Notes: generated by a model not told the origin, from the sequence alone. A DNA stretch of 64,000 nucleotides from an uncultured Lachnospiraceae bacterium (GCA_947626435.1 CANQSB010000001.1:1-64000), one strand, 5' to 3'; shown: positions 8,085 through 18,302, numbered from the stretch's first letter. Translations and numbers: made by a program.

Positions 8085-11000
8085 TTATAGATTTTTAATG
8101 CACAAATACACATATCCCAAACCACTGTCATAATTATAAAGGCTATTATAATTAACATCTTTTATCCGCACATAACCGCTCCTCGGATTTTTAAGCCGAA
8201 TATCCTTATTATTCTCAGCCTCCTGCGTCCAACTACTCCAATCTGAATCTCCATTCTTAATATAGTCAAAGCTCATCCTGTAAGTTTCATTATCGGCAGA
8301 CGTATTTGATCCTCTATAAGTATATTTAGTCCAATATATTGATGAGTCAGCATATCCCCTGCTTATCTCAAGCAAACCTTCAAAACCACATTCAACCCAC
8401 TTCCCATTTTCATAATGTTCCAAATGCGGTTTAAATCCATCATGGAAATACGCAACATCAAAAGCCCTTCCCTCAAATTGTACATCCCCCACTTGTTTCC
8501 CATTTTCTCTTGGTATAATAAACGGATTTGCGAATGTACCATCGCCTGCGTTTTGATTATCGCTAATGACCTTGATCTGAAAATTAGCTGTTCCCAGTTG
8601 GTACACAACCCTATAGTCTTCCGGCTGTGTCACTTTGTCACTAGTCCATTCTGTTTTGTATCCTTCAAAACCTGTTCCTGCATCCGTCAATGACTTATCA
8701 TATGGCCAATAAATTATTTCAGCATCAACATCTATACATAACTGTGCCATCTCTATCTGGTACACTTTATCCGGCAGGAAAGACCTTGTTTCTTCTGAAT
8801 TTAATTTTTTATTAGTATAATCGTTCTGTATTGTACGCCTGTATTTGGACCATGGAGTGTACTGCTCTTTGCCATCAGCATCATACGTAACCTCACGTAC
8901 CCGCATATACCATTTGCGCAAATTATTCTTATTCTGATCCATATCAGACGGATAATTCACTTTCGGGTCATTTTCTACTGATACGGTAAAATCAAATTCA
9001 TCCTTCCCTCGCATCATCGAAGACGCAGAGATTGGTATTACAGAACTCTTTATCTTATAATATCCATTAATCCCATATCCGCCATACTCATCCTTTTCCC
9101 CTTTTACAGCATAATAAATCTCCGACTTATTCAGGTTTTGACTGCCATCCCTTTCATTGCTGCTATTTGGATTGCCGGCATGAAGCGAATGAGCACGTAT
9201 CAATGTGCCTCCCGGCAGCGGCTGTTTGAGGTGAAGCTCGATGCTGCGCTGATTATAATCGTCATCGCCTGATTTTACAAGCTTGACATATTCAACATAA
9301 TCATCTGACACATCATATCTGGTACCGTTTTCATAATCATATGACTTCACCGAAATCAGCGTTTTCCACTTTTGACCGTTATTTACAGAATACGCCCATT
9401 CAATCGAACATGGGTCCTTATAGTTTGACTCGCCACTGTTTTTAAAATAATACGGATAATAATTACTCTCCTTTGCCGATACGCTGGCACAGCCTTTCAC
9501 CTCGGCTGTTATGCTTATCTGACCTCCTGCCGCATTAAAATTGTCGCCAGAATTGTTTTTGGCTTTAAGCTCGATATCCTCCACACGCCTTACCGCAAAT
9601 GTTATCGTCTTTGTTTCTCCTGAATCCGCGATTACATCCATAGTAAATATGCCATCAGTTCCTCTCTCGTCACGACCGATATGCACCACTATAAACCATT
9701 TTTTTAAATCACTGGTCTTCTGAGGATTGTCCTCACTATCTATTAAGTCTGTATCACCAGACGACTTTCCTACAAATTTGACACTTACCGCATTTGCATC
9801 ATTTGTAAAATTAATAGGCACTATAAGATCTGCGGCACTGTTATCCGCACCCTGGTTTGGCTCCACAATTATAAGCTCCTCATCCCTAACGATGCTCGCC
9901 ACAGCCAAATGCGGATTTTTATCAGCATCAGAAACGCCATTATTGTATGACGCATTACCTCTGTTTTCCCCGTATGCATGAAGCGCTTTCGCCGTCACCC
10001 TAAGCTCGCCGCCCGTAGGGAATTCATCCTTTAGCATAAAGTTTATACATGGATTGTTGCCGTTTACGCCTAAATCAACTATTTTATACTTGTCGTAGCT
10101 GTCATTCGCCATACTGCCATCAGTATAACTGCCTCCTGTATTATATACCTTATCCCATTTCAGCGTGCCGCTTTCTTTTCTTACATTCTTTACATAAAAT
10201 TCCCAATAAAACTCAACCATGTACGGATTAGCTTTTACTGCTTCAGCCTTATCCGTATCGCTCATCCCAGCAAGCTCTGCCATCGGCAAATGTGTACCTG
10301 TAAGTTCCGTATAAAACTGATAATCCGCTCCTGTTTTATATGGCTCCTTTACATTATGTCCTTCTCCGTCTCCCGGCGATATTAGCTGCTTCACTTTGAG
10401 TTGAATCTCCTCAACCCGCCTGATGCCCACCAATACTCTTACAGCAATATCCTCCTTTGCATTAGACCCTTTGGCGCGCACATTTATTATGATGTTTCCT
10501 TTATCCTCGCCAAAAACAGAGGTACTTGTTTTATAGCCTTTCTCATCTTTGCCAATAGCTATTTTCAGCTTATTGCCCTCTACGCCAAATGTAGTCCCTG
10601 CAGCTATACTCCCACCGCTGCCTTCATAATCTACCGCGCAATCCCATTCACCTTTATCCAGCCCCTTAATCTCAATCTCCTCTGTCTGCCCGGGGTCAAG
10701 TATCACTTGGATATCATCCGTCTTCTTGAAGCCAACGCCCTCCAAATCTATATTGCCATAAACCGGTCCATAGTTCGAATTTGCTTTATTTTCGCCATCA
10801 GAATGTTTCGAGCTTACCTTGACATGAAACTTCATATCGCTATTTAACGACATTATCTGTTTAAATTTTATAGTCGTCTCTTTGGAAGCTTCATCATAGC
10901 TCACTATTGGGGCTTCAAAAAATTCATGTGGATCGTCACCTGTAATATTACCGCTTTTGTCCGTAATATAATAATTTGTCCCCTTTGCAATTTCCTCTGT

Positions 11001-11948
11001 TATCCTATATGGATTCTTATAATTCTCATCCCATCTTGCTCCCGGCACCTTTGCGAAATTTGTTCCCTGCGGCTTCGCATGAAAAGTATATATCTTCTTT
11101 CCATCGCTATCTGCGCTTGAGGTTATCCACATATCTATGCTTTCCACGCGTCTTACCGCTACGGTAATAGTCGCTTTCGCCCTCTGCTGTCCCTCAGCAT
11201 CCTTTCCTATAAGCGTTACTGTATACTCATCGGGAGTATCCGCAGCCTTGGCGCTTTTGTCCAAGCTAAGCTTCAAACTGACCCCGTCAACAGTGGCGCT
11301 CAAAGCAGTTGATGATGATTCTGCCTCCAATTTCTCCACATTTATCAGTTCTATATCATCAATCCCCAAATCCGACTCACCGGGAACCATTATGACGCGA
11401 GGGCTGCCCACCTTTATCAGAGAAACGGGCGTAACCGTACCATCGCCCGCGCTTATCGTGACCTCATCATTGCGCGCCGTCATTGTATACGCGACATTAT
11501 ATTTCCTTATGCCGTCATACACATCCATCTCAAGCTCGACGGTCTTTGTGTCTTTAAATTTGGTAGCGTTTACGGCAAACCTCTCTATATTTTCCGCAAG
11601 CACCTGTTCAATACCGTTGCCATTGTAAAAAAGCCTGCCCGCCCTGTCAGCGTTCGCGCTGTCGCCCAGCGTTATCGTACATGCGCCGTCTGCGTCCTCG
11701 CCTTTTTCTATAGTCATCACATTATCTTTAAATGTGACATTTGTAGCATCCTGTATAAGCCCGCCAATACGGTTTGCCGCAAACTGCGCTTCCTGCTGGA
11801 CACTCGTTTCGGATGTACTGTTTCTGTAGCTGCGCGAGGTAAATACCATCACCGCCCCCGCCGTCGTCACCACCAGCGCAAATATCGCAATAGCGCAAAG
11901 CAGCTCTACAAGTGAAAAGCCCTTATTGTTACCCTTTCCCTTACCCAT
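8085..11948 (-). CDS. Giant prepilin-like protein of the type IV pilus, possible tip subunit
   Basis: ATG at 11948 (GAGG five bases upstream) gives 1287 residues; a TTG three codons earlier is less likely. The leader MGKGKGNNKG is followed by the class III cleavage context G^FSLVELLCAIAIF with Glu at +5, then a single hydrophobic helix, so it should be processed by the prepilin peptidase. Everything after about residue 130 is extracellular. It includes at least three units that each open with RRVE(S/E/D)I, near residues 269, 509 and 791, and look like beta-rich Ig-like blocks. Ordinary minor pilins have 150-300 residues, so this is exceptionally large. It is the last gene of the operon. A tip adhesin is a reasonable inference but unproven. 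Confidence 0.85.
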   Translation of the reverse strand: MGKGKGNNKGFSLVELLCAIAIFALVVTTAGAVMVFTSRSYRNSTSETSVQQEAQFAANRIGGLIQDATNVTFKDNVMTIEKGEDADGACTITLGDSANADRAGRLFYNGNGIEQVLAENIERFAVNATKFKDTKTVELEMDVYDGIRKYNVAYTMTARNDEVTISAGDGTVTPVSLIKVGSPRVIMVPGESDLGIDDIELINVEKLEAESSSTALSATVDGVSLKLSLDKSAKAADTPDEYTVTLIGKDAEGQQRAKATITVAVRRVESIDMWITSSADSDGKKIYTFHAKPQGTNFAKVPGARWDENYKNPYRITEEIAKGTNYYITDKSGNITGDDPHEFFEAPIVSYDEASKETTIKFKQIMSLNSDMKFHVKVSSKHSDGENKANSNYGPVYGNIDLEGVGFKKTDDIQVILDPGQTEEIEIKGLDKGEWDCAVDYEGSGGSIAAGTTFGVEGNKLKIAIGKDEKGYKTSTSVFGEDKGNIIINVRAKGSNAKEDIAVRVLVGIRRVEEIQLKVKQLISPGDGEGHNVKEPYKTGADYQFYTELTGTHLPMAELAGMSDTDKAEAVKANPYMVEFYWEFYVKNVRKESGTLKWDKVYNTGGSYTDGSMANDSYDKYKIVDLGVNGNNPCINFMLKDEFPTGGELRVTAKALHAYGENRGNASYNNGVSDADKNPHLAVASIVRDEELIIVEPNQGADNSAADLIVPINFTNDANAVSVKFVGKSSGDTDLIDSEDNPQKTSDLKKWFIVVHIGRDERGTDGIFTMDVIADSGETKTITFAVRRVEDIELKAKNNSGDNFNAAGGQISITAEVKGCASVSAKESNYYPYYFKNSGESNYKDPCSIEWAYSVNNGQKWKTLISVKSYDYENGTRYDVSDDYVEYVKLVKSGDDDYNQRSIELHLKQPLPGGTLIRAHSLHAGNPNSSNERDGSQNLNKSEIYYAVKGEKDEYGGYGINGYYKIKSSVIPISASSMMRGKDEFDFTVSVENDPKVNYPSDMDQNKNNLRKWYMRVREVTYDADGKEQYTPWSKYRRTIQNDYTNKKLNSEETRSFLPDKVYQIEMAQLCIDVDAEIIYWPYDKSLTDAGTGFEGYKTEWTSDKVTQPEDYRVVYQLGTANFQIKVISDNQNAGDGTFANPFIIPRENGKQVGDVQFEGRAFDVAYFHDGFKPHLEHYENGKWVECGFEGLLEISRGYADSSIYWTKYTYRGSNTSADNETYRMSFDYIKNGDSDWSSWTQEAENNKDIRLKNPRSGYVRIKDVNYNSLYNYDSGLGYVYLCIKNL

Positions 11949-11989
11949 AATCCTCAACTCCTATCACAACGCGTCGGCGTATCTTCAAT

Positions 11990-12472
11990 TCATTCCGCCA
12001 ATAACTCCACATTACCCGTAAGACCATATATTTTAATGGTTCTCTTTGTATTTGCTTTTGAAATATATATTTCCACTATGTCCTTATTTCCCTTTAAAGC
12101 GCCGCTTGCGCGGTCAAATTCAAGTGGCAGATTGTCTTCACCTGTACTGAACGATACATTAAGCTTCTTACTGCTCACCTTTTTTTCCGTCGTCCGGGAA
12201 GTTGTGCTTCCATCGTCATTTACTATAGTCGACACTTCCTCAATCCTCACGCCGTCCTGTCCTCCATTGTCGGCATAAATGATTATCTCCGTCTTATTTC
12301 TGCCCATCGTCGCCATTCTCGCCTGCTCTATTTCACTCACAAGCCTGCGCGCACATTCCTCTGCAGGCTTGCCGCTTGAAAGCGAAAGCCCATATCCCGC
12401 TACGCCTATCAGTATGGACATAATAGCAACCACCACAATTATCTCAACAAGTGACATTCCCTTGTTCCGCAT
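11990..12472 (-). CDS. Minor prepilin, FimT/GspH-like
   Basis: The start is ATG at 12472, with AGGAGG just upstream overlapping the end of the preceding gene. The longer open frame has no such site. The 160-residue product begins MRNKG^MSLVEIIVVVAIMSIL: a short leader, Glu at +5 and one hydrophobic helix. A small C-terminal domain ends in YGLTGNVELLAE. Size and form fit the GspH/FimT minor pseudopilins that prime pilus assembly. It lies fourth among the five assembly and prepilin genes that follow pilMN. Confidence 0.85.
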   Translation of the reverse strand: MRNKGMSLVEIIVVVAIMSILIGVAGYGLSLSSGKPAEECARRLVSEIEQARMATMGRNKTEIIIYADNGGQDGVRIEEVSTIVNDDGSTTSRTTEKKVSSKKLNVSFSTGEDNLPLEFDRASGALKGNKDIVEIYISKANTKRTIKIYGLTGNVELLAE

Positions 12473-12485
12473 TGCTCCTGTCCTC

Positions 12486-13235
12486 CTAATACTTCTCCCA
12501 GTTTCTGTATACGATATAATCGCCCATGCGCAGAGTTTCATCCGTCTTATCGTCGGCTTCACCGGCCGTACTGCCCCAATTGCCCCAGTTATACGCAGGT
12601 GCGTTCAGCCCGATATCCGTCTTTATGTATGTCGCATAGCCTTTTTCGGCATAGCAGACCACCACTCCCGTTATGACAAACTGCCCTTTAGCTTCATCTT
12701 TCTCAAATCCAATGTCAGGAACCGTACCCTCGCTGCCTTCAACCGTACCGGCATCATCCGGCTTCGTATTGATTATATGCTTTTCAATCTCCGCCACATC
12801 CTTGCCGCTATACGCGCTGTACTGCTCTATAAGCGCTTTTACGCGTGTCGCGCTTCCATTTATATTGGCATGCGCATTGGAAGTCCCATCCGGCAGCTTA
12901 TCTTCCTCCCACAACGCTTCCATATAATCCACAAATGCCTTATTGTACCGTTCCGCCCTCTTGCTTGAGCTGTTGTCACCCACATAATTAACCATTGTCT
13001 CTTTGTAGGCATACATACATGCCGCTGAAATATCCTCCGCAAGCATCGCTTTCAAATCGTCAAGCGTCTGCTCCGCCTGATAAAAGGTTATCTTGTTTTG
13101 ATAGTCGTTCTGCTTGACCATGTAATTCCTACAGGTGACATACAGGACTGTCGTCGCAAGGATTGTGATAAAGGTAGTAACTACTATCACTGAAACTATC
13201 GCCGAACCCTTATTATTCAGTTTTCCCCGCCTCAT
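12486..13235 (-). CDS. PilX-like minor pilus protein
   Basis: ATG at 13235 with AGGAAGTGGG upstream gives 249 residues; the longer frame to 13352 overlaps the preceding gene and is unlikely. The N-terminus MRRGKLNNKGSAIVSVIVVT resembles PilX/GspK-type proteins, with KG before a hydrophobic helix but no Glu at +5, the known exception for GspK-like tip subunits. The soluble part starts at about residue 40 and contains three cysteines. The gene lies between two classical prepilins in the operon. Confidence 0.75.
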   Translation of the reverse strand: MRRGKLNNKGSAIVSVIVVTTFITILATTVLYVTCRNYMVKQNDYQNKITFYQAEQTLDDLKAMLAEDISAACMYAYKETMVNYVGDNSSSKRAERYNKAFVDYMEALWEEDKLPDGTSNAHANINGSATRVKALIEQYSAYSGKDVAEIEKHIINTKPDDAGTVEGSEGTVPDIGFEKDEAKGQFVITGVVVCYAEKGYATYIKTDIGLNAPAYNWGNWGSTAGEADDKTDETLRMGDYIVYRNWEKY

Positions 13236-13266
13236 AATCCCACTTCCTGTCAAATTAACATTTCTT

Positions 13267-14949
13267 TTACGGCGTATCTGCATCACCGCTCGTGCCCGCA
13301 CCGCCTGTATCGCCTCCGCTGCCCGCACCATTACCGCCGGCAGCCGCGCCATTATTTACGAGCCTCTCGTTCATAGAGCCTGTGAGCGTCGTAACCGGCT
13401 TGTCAGGCTTAGCCTTATCCCATACCTCTATTGTAAGCGAATATACAAGCACCTTTTTCTTTTTCGTCAGTTTTGCGTCGTCATACTCCTTTACGCCGTC
13501 CGCGATGAAAGTTCCCACATCTATCTGCGCATTGGGGTTCATAATTCCGCCCGCGATATTTTCATTAAGGTTGTGGTAAAGCCTGAACTTTCCGGTCGGT
13601 ACCGCCTTTACCTTTGGCTGATATTTCTCATCGCAGGTCATAAGCTCCGACTTGTAAATTCCGTTTTCCGGACCTATTACATCCGCCAGCATATTTTGCT
13701 TAATCAAATAGCAGTCTACATAATCTGCAACCGCCGAACCGCCATCCTCTATAATGATGGAATCGCCCTTATAATCGGACCAGTTCTTGTCGCCATCCAT
13801 GCCCACACGCTTGTATGCGGGATAATAATATATAAAAAGCCGCTTAAACATCCCCGTACCCGTCGATTCCACGAAATCACCCGTACCCTCGAAATAAGGC
13901 TCCGTTTTAAGCTTATCTTCATCAGCAACGCCTTCAAGCCCAAATCCGGTAATTCCCAAATCCTCTACAAGGCTTGCTTCTATTTTCTCAAACTTCTTAT
14001 CTTCCACGACATCCGTTTCTGTCTCTCTCTCTATACCCTCATCCTCCGTAGAGCTCTCAGTCTCAGATGAGCTCTCCTCCTCAATAGGTTTAAAATACTT
14101 AATCTTTTCTATTCCATAGGTATAGCTAATCTCGCACTTTACATCTGTCGCGCTGTTAATGATATACCTGATGTCCCGCGACTCAACCTTTAAATAATCG
14201 TCAATTGCATCGGCTATGTCGTTAGTCGTAAGCTTTTCCCCTCTCGCGTCCTTTTCCTGAAGCTTTTCTATAAAGGAGCTCTTATCAGGCACATTTTTAC
14301 CGTCCGCGTCCTGCCTGCAGTAATTCTCCAAAAAATCATTCTTTATGTAAGCAAGCGCCTCGTCAACTCCGGCAGGCGGACCGATGAAAACCGCGTCAGT
14401 CTCCTCTGAAAAATTGTCCAGCTCCAAAATCTCCTGCTCGCCTCCGGGCGTCGCCTTAATCTTCACATCATAGACCCTGCCATCCTCTGCTTCCATATCC
14501 GATATGGTAAACTCCGCACTCTTATCGGAACCTATGCTGCAGCCTACCGAGCCAATCTCTCGCGCCCCCAGCATTGCCGTCAGCTTTTCTTTGCCCGTCT
14601 GATTGTTCGCATCGACTTTGTCATCGCTAAACAGCCACTCCAATGTATCCAAATTTTCCTTATGAGGCGCCGCGCTGCCCTCCACAGGCGTAAGAGGATT
14701 CTCGCTGTCAAATATATCATACCCCTTAAACGCTTCCATCAGGCTCTCCGCCGCAAATGTCACATTCTGCCTGTTTCTTGCTTTTAAATTATAGTACGCC
14801 GCGCTCGTCAGTGCATGCATGACAGGGACGACCACCACCGAAAGTATGGTAATCGAGATAATGACCTCCACAAGCGACATTCCCCTGTCGTTCAGTTTGC
14901 GCTTACTCCGCGGTTCCTTCATCGCCGCTTTCGTTTTCAACCGCCTCAT
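13267..14949 (-). CDS. Large minor prepilin, PilV-like
   Basis: The 560-residue product has a prepilin N-terminus: basic leader ending LNDRG^MSLVEVIISITILSV with Glu at +5. The beginning of the soluble part (ARNRQNVTFAAESLMEAF) is typical of PilV/GspI. The rest is unusually long and acidic, with a Ser/Glu-rich linker near residue 290 and a Gly-rich tail. The first ATG (14949) has GGAAG about nine bases upstream. ATG at 14922 is an alternative. The gene overlaps the end of pilO by 20-47 bases, so the two are co-translated. Confidence 0.83.
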   Translation of the reverse strand: MRRLKTKAAMKEPRSKRKLNDRGMSLVEVIISITILSVVVVPVMHALTSAAYYNLKARNRQNVTFAAESLMEAFKGYDIFDSENPLTPVEGSAAPHKENLDTLEWLFSDDKVDANNQTGKEKLTAMLGAREIGSVGCSIGSDKSAEFTISDMEAEDGRVYDVKIKATPGGEQEILELDNFSEETDAVFIGPPAGVDEALAYIKNDFLENYCRQDADGKNVPDKSSFIEKLQEKDARGEKLTTNDIADAIDDYLKVESRDIRYIINSATDVKCEISYTYGIEKIKYFKPIEEESSSETESSTEDEGIERETETDVVEDKKFEKIEASLVEDLGITGFGLEGVADEDKLKTEPYFEGTGDFVESTGTGMFKRLFIYYYPAYKRVGMDGDKNWSDYKGDSIIIEDGGSAVADYVDCYLIKQNMLADVIGPENGIYKSELMTCDEKYQPKVKAVPTGKFRLYHNLNENIAGGIMNPNAQIDVGTFIADGVKEYDDAKLTKKKKVLVYSLTIEVWDKAKPDKPVTTLTGSMNERLVNNGAAAGGNGAGSGGDTGGAGTSGDADTP

Positions 14950-15805
14950 ATTGTTCTTCCACCCTACTCGTCTTAAACAAATCCCTCGTGCCGCTGATAT
15001 ATGCCGCTATATCCGGCGCCTCATACTCCTTGTCAGTGCCCGCCGCGCTGTAAAAATACAGGCTGATGCTCCCGTCAAGAGTGCCGTCCTCCTCGTTCTT
15101 CGTGTAAACAATATTATCAATGCCAATACGATTCTTCGACGCGTATATGTCCTCAATGCAACCCTTGAGATTGTCATAATTCGTAATATTCACATATGTA
15201 GCATGCTTCTGCATAAACGAGAGCGTATCGTTAAGCCCCTCTATCCCCGCAGGCTCTATCTGCTCCTTGGGTATCGAGTACACCACCTCAGGCTCCTCCA
15301 TATTTATAATGCTGTAATCAATCTCATTATGCTGCTGGAGCTGCACCGCGAGCATCAGTATGTCCTCCTCCTTAGCCCCCGCCGGGTACTCCGCCATAAT
15401 GTCGCTTATCGCCACCCTGTAATCCTCGATATCCGCCTTGTACTTGTTTATATTGTTGTAATATACCTCAAGTTCCTCAAGCTCATTCCTCAAAGCCGCG
15501 TTGTCAGCCTCTACCTCCTGCGTCCTCTGTGAAAAGTCAAGGTACACAAACACATATGCCAGCGCCACTACCAAAACAGCCGCCACAGCCACTACCATAA
15601 AGGTCTGCTTCGTAAAAGCGCTGTTTTTCTTCTTTTGCTTTTTGGCAGGCTTCTGCTTCTTTGCAGCTTTCTGCTTTTTAGGCGGCTTATGCTTCTTTTG
15701 CTTTTTGGCAGGCTTTTGCGCTTTCACCGTCGCAAGCTCGTTTTTTTCACCGTTCTCCTTATTTATATCTACACCCATTTCCGTTTTCTCTTTTTTCAAA
15801 TTCAT
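14903..15805 (-). CDS. pilO: PilO-like type IV pilus assembly protein
   Basis: The 300-residue protein has a long cytoplasmic N-terminus with lysine-rich repeats (AKKQKKHKPPKKQK-like, about 28-60), one membrane helix (about 66-90), a coiled coil (about 93-125) and a ferredoxin-like periplasm-type domain. This is the PilO layout, and it directly follows the fused PilM-PilN gene with 13 bases between. PilO pairs with PilN to form the alignment subcomplex that couples the cytoplasmic motor to the pilus. The lysine-rich tract is unusual and may bind membrane or nucleic acid. Confidence 0.82.
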   Translation of the reverse strand: MNLKKEKTEMGVDINKENGEKNELATVKAQKPAKKQKKHKPPKKQKAAKKQKPAKKQKKKNSAFTKQTFMVVAVAAVLVVALAYVFVYLDFSQRTQEVEADNAALRNELEELEVYYNNINKYKADIEDYRVAISDIMAEYPAGAKEEDILMLAVQLQQHNEIDYSIINMEEPEVVYSIPKEQIEPAGIEGLNDTLSFMQKHATYVNITNYDNLKGCIEDIYASKNRIGIDNIVYTKNEEDGTLDGSISLYFYSAAGTDKEYEAPDIAAYISGTRDLFKTSRVEEQYEAVENESGDEGTAE

Positions 15806-15818
15806 AACCTGCCTCCCC

Positions 15819-17465
15819 TTATTCTGCCGCCGTTGTCGCTGCCGGTGCTTCCGCCGTCGGCTCCGTCAGGGTCTTTTGGTAATAGTAGCAGCTCACGCTA
15901 AAGTAGCATACCGTATTCGCGTTGTTAATCACCGCGCTGCTCTCCTCCTGCTCCCCGTCAGCTTCCTCATTATCCTCGTCCGCGTCCTGCCCGCCGCCCT
16001 GTTCTTCCGCTTCGGGTTGAGTCTGCGCCTGCGCGCTGCCCCGGCTTTCGCCGTCATCAAGGAGCTCCTCATTAATATTCTCCACGACTACATCAGCCAC
16101 AGAATTAAACGCTCTCAGATTGTTGATGACGCCCGCCGCCGTCTCCTTGTCGGCAACACGCATTGTCATCACGCATGCTTCGTCATCAGATGTAAAATTT
16201 GTAATCTCCACATCTCTGGGCATCTTCTCCTCCAGCTCCGCAAGGAAATCAAGTATGCCGTCATTGCTATGCTCGGTCAGCGCATTGCCGTACTGTACCA
16301 TGTCATAGAGCGTCGCCATGCCCATATACTGGTCATATACTTCCTTGGCGGGCGCATAAAGCTGCTGCTTGCGCTCAAGCTCGCTCTTCTCCGTCATCGC
16401 CAGTTCATAAGGCACTACTGCAGCAGCCACCATTGCCGCGATTGCCACGATTGCAAACACCACCATCAGCGCGCTTGACGCCGCATAATTCGTCTCATGC
16501 TTCTCCAGCTCTTTCTCGTTTGCAAGCCCTATGCTCGCAATGCCCGCGCCAATCGCCGTCGTAAATATATTTATCGGGGCATGCTGCGCCTTACCACCCA
16601 TCGTTACCGCGCGCACCACATCAAACGCCGTACCATAAAACTGTGTCAGCTCGGAAATTCTCTCTATATCAATATGCTCCCGCGACAACTCGCCGGTCAC
16701 ATAAATCTGCCCAATCTTTACACCCTCATTTCTGGAAAGATAAAAGTCTGATACTCTAAGCAGGCTGTTCACCACAGACTCGATAAGGTCTCTGCGCTCC
16801 TGCGGCGTATCAAAACTGCCCACAGTGTATGGTATGCTTCTTTGCAATACAAGTGTGGAATTGCGCATAATGCTCACCACCGCGCTTTCCTCCTCGCCCT
16901 TTAGCACCATTATCGCGTCGTCGCCCTCAGTCATAAGCTTTGAAGCCTGATAAAGACTGTTGCCCGAATAATCCACATCCACGAGCTCAAAACCCAGCGC
17001 GTCGGCAAGCTTCTCATACGCGGCTATAATCTCTTTCTCAGCCGCCGCCACAAGTACCCTGTGCTTGCCCTCGTTCTCGCCCTCGCTAAAGGTCTCAAGC
17101 AGTACGGACCCCACCTTATAATCTGCAAGCTCTATAGGGAAATACTCGGAAATATTCGCCTTAACTACAGATTTTATCTGTGAGGGCTTTACTCCGGGTA
17201 TAATGACCTCTCTGTTGATTATCCTGCTTGAAAATATTGTAAAAACGACCCTTTTCGTCCTAATCTTGTTCTGTACCAGCGCATTGCGTATAGTCGTAGC
17301 CAGCGCGTCCGTCGCGTTGTCGGCAATACAGCCGTCAAATACAGCTTCATGCGGCGTATCAATCTCCACGCACTTGTAAACCTTGCCTTTCTTTGCCTGA
17401 TAGTCCATCTCCACTATCCTAGTATAAACCGCTCCAAGCTCTATACAAAGTACCTTTTTTGACAT
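15819..17465 (-). CDS. PilM-PilN fusion protein of the type IV pilus
   Basis: ATG at 17465 (GGGAGG upstream) gives 548 residues. Residues about 1-330 are a PilM-type actin-like ATPase (KKVLCIELGAVYTRIVEMD, with IIPGVKPSQIKSVVKANI and EYFPIELADY). A membrane helix follows at about 334-358 (ALMVVFAIVAIAAMVAAAVV), then a coiled coil and a PilN domain (LAELEEKMPRDVEITNFTS, about 415-475). An acidic tail ends the protein. PilM and PilN are usually separate proteins that bind each other, PilN's N-terminus docking on PilM. Here they are one chain, which fixes their ratio at 1:1. Confidence 0.85.
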   Translation of the reverse strand: MSKKVLCIELGAVYTRIVEMDYQAKKGKVYKCVEIDTPHEAVFDGCIADNATDALATTIRNALVQNKIRTKRVVFTIFSSRIINREVIIPGVKPSQIKSVVKANISEYFPIELADYKVGSVLLETFSEGENEGKHRVLVAAAEKEIIAAYEKLADALGFELVDVDYSGNSLYQASKLMTEGDDAIMVLKGEEESAVVSIMRNSTLVLQRSIPYTVGSFDTPQERRDLIESVVNSLLRVSDFYLSRNEGVKIGQIYVTGELSREHIDIERISELTQFYGTAFDVVRAVTMGGKAQHAPINIFTTAIGAGIASIGLANEKELEKHETNYAASSALMVVFAIVAIAAMVAAAVVPYELAMTEKSELERKQQLYAPAKEVYDQYMGMATLYDMVQYGNALTEHSNDGILDFLAELEEKMPRDVEITNFTSDDEACVMTMRVADKETAAGVINNLRAFNSVADVVVENINEELLDDGESRGSAQAQTQPEAEEQGGGQDADEDNEEADGEQEESSAVINNANTVCYFSVSCYYYQKTLTEPTAEAPAATTAAE

Positions 17466-17549
17466 CTCTTTCCTCCCATCTGCTTCCAAAAACAGCCATA
17501 AGGCTATTTAATTTATGCCTGAAAAACCTCAGGCGCAGATTAAATACCC

Positions 17550-18302
17550 CTAAAGCATTGCCATGTACCAGTTTATCATTTTTTCTCCCCACAACGCGCT
17601 GACAAATATGCCTATGGAAAGATAAGGTCCCAACGCGAGCACATGATCCGCCTTTGACACCTTCATTCTAATTATATGCACCACCGAACCAGCAATACAC
17701 CCTATCACAAACGCAAGCACATTACATTCCCAGCCTATCAGCAGCCCGCTCACCGCCATGAGCTTGATGTCCCCGCCGCCTATGCCCCTGCCTTTTGTCA
17801 CAATATAAATAACGAAAAGTACCGCACTAACAGAGAAAAAGCCTATTATGTAATCTTTCCAATCCGCAAGGTCTGTCGCTATCCTCACCGCGCCAAGCAG
17901 TCCTATGAAAATATTCGCCCCGACCGGTATCTCAAATGTCCTCCAATCAATGACGCTTATCACCACAAGCGAACTTGCAAGCAGACAGTACAACACAGCG
18001 CGCACGCTCACACCGCACTGCCAAAACACCACAAGATAAAGGATACCGTTCAGAGCCTCGACAATCGGGTACTGAACGGAGATTTTCGCTCCGCACTTAC
18101 GACACTTGCCACGCAGCGCAAGCCAGCTAAACAACGGCACCAAATCGTACCACTTAAGCTGATAGCCGCAGCTCATACAGTGGCTTCTCGTCGTCACAAT
18201 GTTTTCTTTAATGGGCAGACGGCAGATGCATACATTTAAAAAGCTGCCGATTACTATTCCATAGAGGAATACGACCGCCGCGAAGAATATTGTATAAAAC
18301 AT
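17550..18302 (-). CDS. pilD: Prepilin peptidase, type IV (A24 family)
   Basis: The 250-residue membrane enzyme cleaves the leader peptide of prepilins after glycine and may N-methylate the new terminus. Present are the cytoplasmic zinc-binding pairs CMSC and CRKC (about 42-45 and 68-71) and both catalytic aspartates, in SVIDWRTFEIP (about 118) and GGGDIKLMA (about 178), with about seven membrane segments. The length is normal. It heads the minus-strand pilus operon, 84 bases before the PilM-PilN gene. Confidence 0.95.
   Translation of the reverse strand: MFYTIFFAAVVFLYGIVIGSFLNVCICRLPIKENIVTTRSHCMSCGYQLKWYDLVPLFSWLALRGKCRKCGAKISVQYPIVEALNGILYLVVFWQCGVSVRAVLYCLLASSLVVISVIDWRTFEIPVGANIFIGLLGAVRIATDLADWKDYIIGFFSVSAVLFVIYIVTKGRGIGGGDIKLMAVSGLLIGWECNVLAFVIGCIAGSVVHIIRMKVSKADHVLALGPYLSIGIFVSALWGEKMINWYMAML

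Noticed and set aside
13135-14070. 311-codon plus-strand ORF
   Set aside because: Antisense to the PilV-like prepilin gene; the minus-strand frame has the prepilin signature and operon context.
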